In this document: positions 7,397 through 14,531 of the stretch, one piece after another
Numbering within the stretch: the first letter of the stretch is position 1
Layout: each line of letters starts with the position of its first letter
Assembly (NCBI RefSeq): GCF_009857505.1
Contig: NZ_WWCP01000045.1
Coordinates: 1 to 35,372, forward strand
Direction: 5' to 3'
Length of the DNA stretch: 35,372 nt
Source: Duganella lactea
GTDB taxonomy: Bacteria; Pseudomonadota; Gammaproteobacteria; Burkholderiales; Burkholderiaceae_D
Program-made: the position numbers and the translations under genes
The notes under the pieces: generated by a model
The model's database searches: none
Seen by the model: the letters and a program-made list of their open reading frames with translations, nothing else
What the model was told of the DNA's origin: nothing

Positions 7397-8892
7397 AGCA
7401 GATTTTTCCCCTGATAATCTACGACCTGCGCAGCCAGCTGCGCGAGCGCGGCACGCTGGCGCTGATGCTGCTCAGTTTGCTGTTAGCCGCCTTCGGACTG
7501 TATGAGGGTGCGCGTTTCGCCGGCCAGAGCCGTGAGGCAGTGGCGGCGGCGGCGGGGCAGGAGGTGATGGCGCGCATCGATGCCAACACGCTAGCGCTGC
7601 GCTATTTCGCCAACCCGGCGGCGCCGGAATTCGCCGGTCTTCAATGGTATCGCACGCCGGTCGACGTGCGCGGCTATGCCTTCCGCGAGCATGTCGGCTT
7701 TGCGACCAAGCCGGCGCTGCCGGGCGCCGCGCTGGCCATCGGCCAAGCCGACCTGCTGCCGCCGTATGTGCGGGTGCGGGCCGAATCGATGGAGTCGGTG
7801 CGCACCGCGCTGGAGATCGAACATCCCGCAGTGCTGGCGGCCGGCCGCTTCGACCTGATGTTCTTCGTGGTCTATTTGTGGCCCTTGAGCCTGCTCGCCC
7901 TGAGCACCTCGGTGCTCACCCAGGACCGGGAAAGCCTACGCCTGCGCGCGCTGCAACTGCAGGGTGTGAAGCCGGGCCGCATGCTAGTCGCGCAAGTCGC
8001 CGCACGGGTGCTGGCCGCTACTGCCGTGCTGATCGCTTGCGGCATCGCTGGCGCGCTTGCGTGCGGCGCGGTGCCATGGAGCGCAGGCGGGATCGGCGCG
8101 CTGGCCGCCTGGAGCGGCGTGGTGTTGCTGTATTCGCTGTTCTGGGCGGCGGTCGCCATCGTGCTGTGCGCGGTCTGCGGCAACCGCGTGACCGCCGCGT
8201 TCGCTGGCTTCGGAGGCTGGTTGGGCCTGGCGATATTGCTGCCCGGCCTGCTGACCGCGTTGCTGCAATGGGCCGCGCCGGTGCCGCAACGCGAACGCTA
8301 TGTGCAAGCCATGCGCGACGCGGCCGACCAAGTGGCCGCCGACAAGCTGAGCAGCCTGGCGCGCTTCTACGACAGTCATCCGGACTGGAAGCCGGCCGGG
8401 GCATTGGACAAGGTGTCGTCCAGCGTATCGCGGCTACAGCGCGCTCAGGAACTCGAACGAGTGATGGCCGGCGTCGATCGCCAATTCGAACAGACCAGGC
8501 AACGCCAGCAGCGGCTGTTTCAGGATTTGCTGTTATTGAGTCCGGTCACGCTGGCACATCAGACCCTGGCCACCATCGCGGGCAACGACGAGACGCGTCA
8601 TCAGCGTTTTCTGGCGGAAGTGCAGCGCCATCAGCAGCGCCTGCGCGACTACTTCCAGCGCGTGATACAGCTGTCCGCGCTGGGCGACGAACGGGTGCCT
8701 TGCCCGATCACCTGCCTGGGCGGCTACGGCTTCCGCGATTTTGACCAAGTGCCGACATTCAGCGCCACGCCGGCGCTGGCCGAAACCACTGAATGGCGCA
8801 ACCCGCTGCTGACATTCCCGTTGTGGATCGCCGCGCTGCTGGGGATGGCAGCGTTGTTGATGCGGCGCAGCCTGAACCCAACTGCCGGCTAG
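7393..8892 (+). CDS. ABC-2-type permease, DUF3526-like, second of two
   Basis: A 499-residue partner of the preceding permease: N-terminal helix (about 22-40), extracytoplasmic domain to about 150, helices from about 155 to 300, a coiled helical segment around 305-430, and a final helix near 475-492. Start ATG 7393 overlaps the upstream stop by four bases, so translation is coupled. The operon TonB receptor, ATPase, permease, permease suggests that something is imported across the outer membrane and moved or sensed at the inner membrane. The role of the ABC part (import or export) cannot be decided from sequence. Confidence 0.8.
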   Translation: MKQIFPLIIYDLRSQLRERGTLALMLLSLLLAAFGLYEGARFAGQSREAVAAAAGQEVMARIDANTLALRYFANPAAPEFAGLQWYRTPVDVRGYAFREHVGFATKPALPGAALAIGQADLLPPYVRVRAESMESVRTALEIEHPAVLAAGRFDLMFFVVYLWPLSLLALSTSVLTQDRESLRLRALQLQGVKPGRMLVAQVAARVLAATAVLIACGIAGALACGAVPWSAGGIGALAAWSGVVLLYSLFWAAVAIVLCAVCGNRVTAAFAGFGGWLGLAILLPGLLTALLQWAAPVPQRERYVQAMRDAADQVAADKLSSLARFYDSHPDWKPAGALDKVSSSVSRLQRAQELERVMAGVDRQFEQTRQRQQRLFQDLLLLSPVTLAHQTLATIAGNDETRHQRFLAEVQRHQQRLRDYFQRVIQLSALGDERVPCPITCLGGYGFRDFDQVPTFSATPALAETTEWRNPLLTFPLWIAALLGMAALLMRRSLNPTAG

Positions 8893-8899
8893 CCCAGCG

Positions 8900-9350
8900 T
8901 CACAGGCTCACCAGCAGCTTGCCGCTGAAATTGCGGTATTTGAGTTCGATCAGGGGGCGGTCAGTCCGACAAATGAATGCGTCACGCTGTGTTCGAATTG
9001 CAGACGGCCTTTCGCCAGTGCCTGCATTATTTGTCGGCCGTCGGCGCTAAGGCAGCTACAGTTGTCGTAAGTGTGTAAAGCCACGAGCTCCACGTCGTGC
9101 AACGGCAGCGCGCGCCCGAACGGCACGCATGGCCAATATTCCAGCGGTCCTTGGATGCAGACCATGTGTTCATTGGCCGCCAGGCGGTCAACTGGCCGGC
9201 ACGCGGCGCGTCTACGCAGCCTATCACGGCGTAGACGCGTGCGTCTTCAGGCAGCGCGCGGTCCTGCGCCAGCGGTCCGGCCAGGAACCGCTGGCGCTCA
9301 GTCCACGCAGACGCTGCTTATTTCGCTCATACTGGGGTCGTTGGCAGAGA
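8900..9350 (-). pseudogene. Frameshifted remnant, possibly a medium-chain dehydrogenase
   Basis: Reverse-strand reading gives protein-like text only if frames are joined: ERQRFLAGPLAQDRALPEDA and VYAVIGCVDAPRAGQ in one frame (to about 9165), then IQGPLEYWPCVPFGRAL and LHDVELVALHTYDN in a second, then PLIELKYRNFSGKLLVSL before the stop at 8900. At least two frameshifts are therefore needed. The middle and end resemble, weakly, the C-terminal half of zinc-type alcohol dehydrogenases. It converges on the permease stop with seven bases between. The family call is tentative; that it is broken is much clearer. Confidence 0.4.
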
Positions 9351-9353
9351 AGA

Positions 9354-9674
9354 TCATGGCCTCCGAACTGATGCGTCATCTTCCGACGTCGTTTTGCGCC
9401 ATGGTGCCCCCGGATGGAAGTCTACATGTCCGCCCAGAGCATTCGATACATGGGTTCTCAGAGCGGAGCCATCGTTGAGCCAAGCGGAGAACCAGCCAAA
9501 AGTTCCGCAGACCAGAATCACGACAAAATCAACGGTCTCCGAAACTGATTGCGGCATGTCACTGGAACGATGCCGAAGCCGGACATAATCGGCCAGCATC
9601 ATGCAGCAGGCCGATACCAGCAGCGTCAAAAGTGCATACCACGCGAATTGAGTCCTGTCGATGGTCGACATCAT
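9354..9674 (-). CDS. Small two-helix membrane protein, unknown function
   Basis: A 106-residue product from tandem ATGs at 9674/9671, with GGGAAA just upstream. Two hydrophobic stretches (WYALLTLLVSACCMMLA, and VDFVVILVCGTFGWFSAWL) are joined by a charged loop, with a polar C-terminus. The open frame continues upstream to 9737 but through the 9703-9729 hairpin, so the shorter start is preferred. I do not recognise a family. It lies between gene debris and may itself be a passenger. Confidence 0.45.
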   Translation of the reverse strand: MMSTIDRTQFAWYALLTLLVSACCMMLADYVRLRHRSSDMPQSVSETVDFVVILVCGTFGWFSAWLNDGSALRTHVSNALGGHVDFHPGAPWRKTTSEDDASVRRP

Positions 9675-9702
9675 GGTTTCCCAGTGCGGCCTAACGGAAC
9701 AA

Positions 9703-9729
9703 GCCCGTTCCCGGCGCCCGGGAACGGGC
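9703..9729. terminator. Perfect 12-bp stem-loop upstream of the small membrane protein
   Basis: GCCCGTTCCCGG, loop CGC, CCGGGAACGGGC: a perfect 12-base stem with three-base loop. There is no T-run on either side, so it is not a textbook intrinsic terminator; it could be a leader structure of the leftward gene, an operator or the end of a lost unit. Confidence 0.4.
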
Positions 9730-10003
9730 AGCGGCACGCGGCATTGCCGGGTCTATGTCACGCACTTATCATAAATTAGCGCTGAATGTCTGCCTTGTTC
9801 TGCAACTTTGATCCTAGAAGCCTTTATTTTGAAGGAAGAAATTGAGTTTTTCAGGGGCATTTTGCATGCATGCATTTATGGACCCGACACCTTTTGCAAG
9901 CCCCTTTTTGTAAATCGAAATGGCTTGCATGCATGTATCCGGCTTCCTGACCATTTCGTTGCCCAGACGTGCCAGTTTCGGCGGTCCGGGCGGAGCTCGG
10001 GCG
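9730..10003. other. Intergenic stretch, no gene seen
   Basis: No convincing coding frame. Two copies of a TTGCATGCATG motif occur about 65 bases apart (near 9863 and 9926). The first extends to a self-complementary TGCATGCATGCA. The right half (about 9950-10003) still resembles the sequence downstream of the IS5 transposase at 15622, so element homology extends to about here and then stops without a recognisable right end. Confidence 0.5.
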
Positions 10004-10985
10004 TCAGAACGCCACGATCTTGGCCTCCTTCAAGTAAGAAAAGCGCTGCAAGTTGTAGGCGGTGGCCTTCCAGTTCAGATGCAGCGTGGCGCGCGCCAAG
10101 CCTGTCGAGCGCAGCACCTTCCCGCCCAGTTGCGCCAGACCGGCAAAGACATGCTTCACTCGGGCACGCGGCTTAGCGATGCGCTTGTTGCACCGCTCCT
10201 GCGGCGCTCCTGCGCCTCGGACAGCGGCTTGTCCTTGCTGCCTTTACGCTGGATATGCATGCGCCAGCCTTGCCCTTTGAGCCGTGCTTCCCGTTCGCCA
10301 TCGACATAGCCCTTATCGGCATAGATATCGCGGCTGGTGTTGCCCGGATCAATCACCGTCTCGAAGTGCAATGTGTCGTGCTCGCTGGCGGTGCTGATCT
10401 TGATCCTGCGAATGAGTTTGTAGCGCTTGTCGGCATTGGCCGAGAGCTTGTAGCCGAAATAGGACTTGCCGTGCTTCTTAGTCCAGCGTGCATCGATGTC
10501 TTTTTGTCGCCGCTTCGCGGGCTTCCAGTCGGCCGGCATCGCGTTCTCGCTTACGATGGCCTTTTCTTCCTTGTTGATCGACTGCTTTGGCGTTGGCACG
10601 CTGCTCGCATCGATCATCTGGCCACCGCGTGCCATAGCCCGACAAAACGCTGGAAGCTGAGGCGGTCGAGCAGTTGGAATTCCATCTGCTCATCGCTCAG
10701 GTTAAATAGCTGTTGAACCAGCAGCACACGCACCATCAGTTCGGTGGGAAATGGCGGGCGACCACCGCGCTCGCGGCTGGGGCGCGGCGCGGCATGATAG
10801 ACCGACGCGGCCAACGCCGCAAAGTCAACATGCTGCTCCAGCAGCCGCAACGTGTCGCCAAGCTCGTTGAGCTTCGCTTCAAGTTCTTGGGAGGCCTCGA
10901 ATAACCTGTTTTCCGAAAATCGCTCTTTTACGAATCAATGGCTCAGAAGGTGCGCAAGGATGAAAAAGAAGGTTTCTCGAGGTGC
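10004..10985 (-). mobile_element. Decayed IS5-family element
   Basis: The reverse strand encodes a transposase closely related to the intact one at 14597. It has lost about 125 bases (residues roughly 97-136 of the intact protein), leaving FVGLWH joined out of frame to ARGGQMIDAS. A second lesion, an extra copy of about ten bases (GGAGCGCCGCA region near 10195), shifts the frame after QERR. The N-terminus lacks a start codon (readable as LFEASQELEAKLNELG). Its 5' end is marked by GGTTTCTCGAGGTGCCC at 10969-10985, the inverted-repeat type of the other copies. The right end was not found. It cannot make a working transposase. Confidence 0.85.
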
Positions 10986-11021
10986 CCTATACACCACACG
11001 AACTGATGCAGACACGTCGCT

Positions 11022-11447
11022 TTAGCGCCGTTTCAACAGCAAGCTGCTCTTTGATGTTGTTCTTTTATAATGATTAAAGATCGTTAAAGTTCCCGATATC
11101 TTGTCCGACTCAATCTTGCCAGAGAATCTTTCAGTTTCCAATACAGCCGGAGAGTCATTGGGGGCTGAAAAAGAAATCGTTTGATTGATCGATGAGTAAA
11201 AAACACCATATATTGGCGTACCTAGCTTATCGCAGGGGCCATCTGCGTGAGTAAATATACCGATAACTTGGTCTTCCCTTGCTGTATTACTGAGTTTCCA
11301 TAAGCGCAGAGCGTAACCATCGCAATCTCCGCTTTCGTTACCTCGAGCGATATTCGAAAATTCTCCCATAAACGACCATTTTGTATCACCAGCGAGAGCG
11401 CTAGTCGCTACAAAAAATAATAATGATAGTGCAATTATTTTTTTCAT
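11022..11447 (-). CDS. Secreted small protein, candidate immunity partner of the upstream peptidase
   Basis: A 141-residue protein with a typical signal peptide (MKKIIALSLLFFVATSALA, cut before GDTKW). The mature part is rich in beta-forming residues, contains a cysteine pair (GDCDGY and GPCDKL) that could be disulphide-bonded, and ends in a basic tail. I recognise no family. It lies 115 bases downstream of the M15-like peptidase on the same strand and shares its AT-rich composition. Peptidoglycan-attacking effectors of bacterial competition commonly have such a periplasmic inhibitor next door, so an immunity role is a reasonable inference, not a demonstration. Confidence 0.6.
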   Translation of the reverse strand: MKKIIALSLLFFVATSALAGDTKWSFMGEFSNIARGNESGDCDGYALRLWKLSNTAREDQVIGIFTHADGPCDKLGTPIYGVFYSSINQTISFSAPNDSPAVLETERFSGKIESDKISGTLTIFNHYKRTTSKSSLLLKRR

Positions 11448-11562
11448 ATTTTAGATCTCGTATAATCTGGATTTCATAAAAATATATTTTAGCCTAGATA
11501 ATGCTAGTCAATGAGATGACTAGCACGATCAGAATTTTGAAAGTCCAGAAAAGCTATAGGTA

Positions 11563-12168
11563 TCAGCGCTTGGGAAACACTTCGAAGTGTACATGAGTAT
11601 TCTGCGACGGCCCTAGGTCGCCTGAGGGCCTCCATTCACCACCCGGTGTAGTTCGCACGAAGTTGCCCATAGGGCCTTCGACAAAGCGGATGTTGTCATT
11701 TGCCTTAGCAGCATTCTCAAGCACCGTAGCTAAAGCAAGACCTTCGCCGGTTGTACCGATATGCACGCCATTTGCGTAATTGATATCAACTGCGTTGCCA
11801 ACGCCATGGTTAGATTTTGCATCGTGACCATTGGTCGTCGCCGAAATATTGATACTCGTGATGTTATTTACCGAATCAATAATGCTATTAAATCCAGTTA
11901 ACAACGATTGAGTAACGAGACGATCTGCGTTTGGGTCAAATCTTACGCTAGCATGAGCAGTCGAGGTAATGTGGACCGTTCTAGCTTCCGTGGTAGGGAA
12001 GAAAACGCCCGGGCCGCCAATATCGTCCGGTTCGGTATTATAATGCCTTGGACCTTCGTCATGCTCGTGACGTTCATGGTTTCCAGAGGGGGCTGCACCT
12101 GGGTCGTAATTGTTGTTATAGATAGGGTCCGAAGGATCCGGGTGACCAACAATAATGATTTGTTCCAT
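11563..12168 (-). CDS. M15-like (LAS-fold) peptidoglycan peptidase, candidate antibacterial effector
   Basis: A 201-residue protein. Residues 1-65 are proline-, histidine- and aspartate-rich and probably disordered, with no signal peptide. The C-terminal part has the zinc-peptidase pattern of the LAS/M15 group: NH121-GVGNA-VD128 (H-x6-D) and T191-H192-V-H194-F-E at the end, the usual placing of the third ligand. Such enzymes cut peptide cross-links or stems of the cell wall. Lack of a signal peptide together with a secreted downstream partner fits a delivered effector (type VI or similar) rather than a housekeeping enzyme; a phage endolysin is the main alternative. No strong ribosome site is visible. 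Composition is far more AT-rich than neighbouring native genes, and IS5 ends flank the pair. Confidence 0.7.
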   Translation of the reverse strand: MEQIIIVGHPDPSDPIYNNNYDPGAAPSGNHERHEHDEGPRHYNTEPDDIGGPGVFFPTTEARTVHITSTAHASVRFDPNADRLVTQSLLTGFNSIIDSVNNITSINISATTNGHDAKSNHGVGNAVDINYANGVHIGTTGEGLALATVLENAAKANDNIRFVEGPMGNFVRTTPGGEWRPSGDLGPSQNTHVHFEVFPKR

Positions 12169-12326
12169 AAGATTATTTTAAATATAAAATAGGCTAGATT
12201 TCGATTGATTTGGCGATTGGATTTACCACACTCTCCAAAGTCAATATTTCCACAATAGCATAAATTTTAACAAAGAAAATTCATCTACTTGAATCACCAC
12301 CTCACCCCTCCTTATCGCCAGATTCA
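12169..12326. other. AT-rich upstream region of the peptidase gene
   Basis: No gene. The stretch just upstream of the leftward peptidase gene is strongly AT-rich (runs such as AAAATATAAAATA on either strand), so a promoter is likely here, but I could not fix -35 and -10 boxes with confidence. Confidence 0.35.
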
Positions 12327-12436
12327 GGGGCACCTCGAAAAACCACCCCAGCTCTGGCATGATATCGGTACCCCGGTACTGACCTGATTCCAATGATCAA
12401 ACACAGCCTGTTTGCCGACCAGGAGCGCGAAGCGAA
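12327..12436 (+). mobile_element. 5' fragment of an IS5-family element
   Basis: Starts with the end sequence GGGGCACCTCGAAAAACC, continues with the same untranslated leader as the intact copy at 14532, and encodes MIKHSLFADQEREA from ATG 12393. After about 14 codons homology stops abruptly and unrelated sequence begins at 12437. The element was therefore cut, and only its 5' end remains. Confidence 0.85.
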
Positions 12437-12439
12437 CCG

Positions 12440-13050
12440 ATGTTCGATGTGTTCAATATCGATGAAATGCGCCGCGCTTGGGAACGCTGGCTCACGCCTG
12501 GTTAGCAAGCGGAGCTGCCGCGCAACCCCTATGAGAGCATCAAGATCGCCACACTGGAGGTGGCTTTTCCGTTTTCTGCAAACGATATTTCTTCGCTGCG
12601 CGTGCCATGTCTGGCAGCATTCGCAAAGGCGCCGATGAGATGGGAGCTGCAAGGAGAGGTAGACCGGTTTGAGGCCCGCCTGTCACTGGAACCCTATTTG
12701 ATGTACGTCGACCTACCGAGCAGAAAAGCACCCGCTGTGCTTGATGGCAGGATCGGCGTCGGACTTCCGAGAAATTGCCCAGCCCCGCCAGAGGATGGCC
12801 GTCACTCGCGGTGAATTATTATGCCAACGATTTTATGGCCTCGATCAAAGCAGTCGCCCACCTCCACAAATTATCGAAGAAGGCAAGTTCAGGCGCGAAG
12901 GCAATACATTCACTCAACTATTTGCCACAGCTAACTGCAACGCAGTTTGACCAGCTGATTGCAAATCGGTCAGCCGACGCGCTGGGTATTTATGATGTGG
13001 GGCAGGGTAGCGCTGTGGCGCTTTGTAAGGCCCACTCGACTGGACAACCT
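12440..13050 (+). pseudogene. Broken gene with a metallo-beta-lactamase-like motif
   Basis: Reads MFDVFNIDEMRRAWERWLTPG, then an in-frame TAG (12503-12505), then QAELPRNPYESIKIATLEVA and on to about 12760. A frameshift near 12770 moves the continuation to another frame: NYYANDFMASIKAVAHLHKL, then FDQLIANRSADALGIYDVGQG. The GIYDVGQG segment is like the first strand and turn of MBL-fold hydrolases of the ComEC/Rec2 type, but the catalytic HxHxDH part is absent. The gene is thus damaged at its start, middle and end. Family assignment is uncertain. Confidence 0.45.
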
Positions 13051-13194
13051 TGCCGTATGCACCAGCCGGATGAACGCGCGTACGAAAGGGCGGTGATTTT
13101 GGGGATCGGTCGGATGGTCGAGCGCCAGCTGGGCGACGCCGCCGGCAATCGCGCGGGCCTGGTCATCCGTGAGGGAAAAGGGTGGGCGTGGCAT
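12970..13194 (-). CDS. Truncated small ORF, unrecognised
   Basis: From ATG 13194 (AGGA upstream) the product begins MPRPPFSLTDDQARAIAGGV and continues in a natural-looking way (LALDHPTDPQNHRPFVRAFI) until about 13055. From there the frame is antisense to the end of the MBL-like remnant, so only the first 45 or so residues are probably genuine. Two strong palindromes lie 32-90 bases upstream of its start, in operator position, which suggests it was a regulated gene, perhaps of plasmid origin. Function unknown. Confidence 0.35.
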   Translation of the reverse strand: MPRPPFSLTDDQARAIAGGVAQLALDHPTDPQNHRPFVRAFIRLVHTARLSSRVGLTKRHSATLPHIINTQRVG

Positions 13195-13225
13195 GCGGTG
13201 TCCTGAAATCGGTATTAGTACATTA

Positions 13226-13245
13226 ACAGGTATATTTATACCTGT
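13226..13245. promoter_or_regulatory. Perfect palindrome 1 (9-base arms)
   Basis: ACAGGTATA, TT, TATACCTGT. Located 32 bases upstream of ATG 13194 on the reverse strand and 11 bases from a second, longer palindrome. It looks like a dimeric operator. Confidence 0.55.
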
Positions 13246-13255
13246 CAAAACATAC

Positions 13256-13284
13256 CATTTACCTTAAATGGATTAAGGTAAATG
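13256..13284. promoter_or_regulatory. Perfect inverted repeat 2 (12-base arms, 5-base spacer)
   Basis: CATTTACCTTAA, spacer ATGGA, TTAAGGTAAATG. Arms are perfect over 12 bases. Size and layout suit either a strong operator or a tyrosine-recombinase core site; no recombinase gene is adjacent. Confidence 0.55.
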
Positions 13285-13460
13285 ATTTAGACAAACGGCC
13301 GGTTGGTTTCACGCTCGGATTTTTTACCGATTTTCAATGCTTCGGCATGCGTACTTGCCGTTTCGAGTAAAAATTCTTGCAATATATCACCCACAAGATA
13401 TAGTGTCTTCAGTATTAAATTTCACTACATATAGTAACCCAGCTTATTTATGGAGGTTTT

Positions 13461-13703
13461 ATGACAAGAAAATCTACAGGCGGGAAGGTCGCGTCGACAG
13501 CTGGACGCACGTTGTCGAATCCAAATGCGTCTGCCATCCAGCGCAGCTTGGCCGGCAGCGCCCTGGCGCAGGCAGGAACCAACAAGGCCACGGGCAAGGC
13601 GATGGAAGCGAAAGCGTCGGGTGCCCTGCATAACCCGAATTCCAGCGCGACCACAAAGCATCTGGCCGGCTCGGTCACCTCGCAATCGATCAAAAAACGC
13701 TGA
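13461..13703 (+). CDS. Small basic repeat protein (80 aa), conserved-hypothetical type
   Basis: ATG 13461 has GGAGG at ideal distance. The product MTRKSTGGKVASTAGRTLSN and onward is Ser/Ala/Lys-rich with an internal repeat: NPNASAIQRSLAGSALAQ against NPNSSATTKHLAGSVTSQ. It ends SIKKR. I know small proteins of this look from many proteobacteria without assigned function. A C-terminal piece of a second copy lies at 13877-13942. Confidence 0.6.
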   Translation: MTRKSTGGKVASTAGRTLSNPNASAIQRSLAGSALAQAGTNKATGKAMEAKASGALHNPNSSATTKHLAGSVTSQSIKKR

Positions 13704-13876
13704 CGGCCGTCGCTACTCCGCCAAACTGAGTACACAGGACGGGACTCGGTTCCTCATGCTGATCGAGAACATCGACGCCTGGATATGCCCACTTGTGAGA
13801 AAGGGAGAGAATGTTTGGCTGTAGAATGCGATACCGTATTACTTTGGCCACATAAATTTCCTATTTGCAAAACCGG

Positions 13877-13942
13877 GCTGCCAGCACGACGATAAAACAG
13901 CTAGTCGGCTACGTGACGTCGCAAGACATCAAGAAGCGCTAA
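13877..13942 (+). pseudogene. C-terminal remnant of a paralogue of the 80-aa repeat protein
   Basis: The frame ending at TAA 13940-13942 reads AASTTIKQLVGYVTSQDIKKR, clearly related to the end of the upstream protein (ATTKHLAGSVTSQSIKKR). No N-terminal part is present, so this is the leftover of a tandem copy. Confidence 0.6.
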
Positions 13943-13956
13943 CGATATGGCGCTTG

Positions 13957-14142
13957 ATGAGCGAGCATGAGCTTTACGAAGCTCGTACTTACTTAAAGAT
14001 CGAGATGCTGAAAGCTTACCTAAGTGGGAATATTGGCGAATATAGGTACACCAAGCGAAGTGATCGCACACCGACAGTGATCGCACACAACAACCGTTTA
14101 CAGGATGAAGAATCAGACATTCCCGAGCAAGCTGCGGGATAG
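13957..14142 (+). CDS. Hypothetical 61-aa protein
   Basis: Begins MSEHELYEARTYLKIEMLKA 15 bases after the remnant's stop; the N-terminal half is helix-like and charged, the rest polar. No family recognised and no strong ribosome site. It could be a real small gene that followed the lost paralogue, or chance. Confidence 0.25.
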   Translation: MSEHELYEARTYLKIEMLKAYLSGNIGEYRYTKRSDRTPTVIAHNNRLQDEESDIPEQAAG

Positions 14143-14531
14143 GGCAAGAAATACCGTACGCTTCGGGGAAGACGCGAAGCCATTGTCCGCGCTGGGAGTA
14201 GTCAAAGTCTTTGACCATCCCCGTTGAGCCCAACGTAGTGCGGTGGCCAGCGTCGCTCGACGTCGCGGCCTTAGTCAGGCGAGCTTTTAGCGAATTTGGA
14301 AACTATAGGCCGAATATTCACCTAACTCTTAGGCCGACGTAGATTCAAAATAACGTAATTATGCGGCCGACATCGTTGAAACACTAAGATTGCTTAATTG
14401 TCTAGTTCCGTGCGATCATATCCCTCGTCGCAGCTGGCCTTTGTTTCGCGCTAAGGCCATACTGGAGGAACTGATCGCTGAGCTGCCATCACGATCAGTA
14501 AGTCATCGTAAGGCCGCATAAAAGTTTAGAC
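14143..14531. other. Gene-poor stretch with traces
   Basis: No intact gene. On the reverse strand 14171-14233 encodes MVKDFDYSQRGQWLRV, which resembles the N-terminal signature of VIT/CCC1-type metal transporters and is probably a remnant. GGCCGA-type motifs repeat near 14310, 14333 and 14371. The rest shows nothing I can support. Confidence 0.35.

Noticed and set aside
7644..8744. 366-codon forward frame inside the second permease gene
   Set aside because: Out-of-frame shadow of a clear membrane protein; composition is dominated by Arg, Ala and Gly.
9860..9940. TGCATGCATG repeats as a CRISPR-like or iteron array
   Set aside because: Only two copies, no regular spacing and no spacer-like units.
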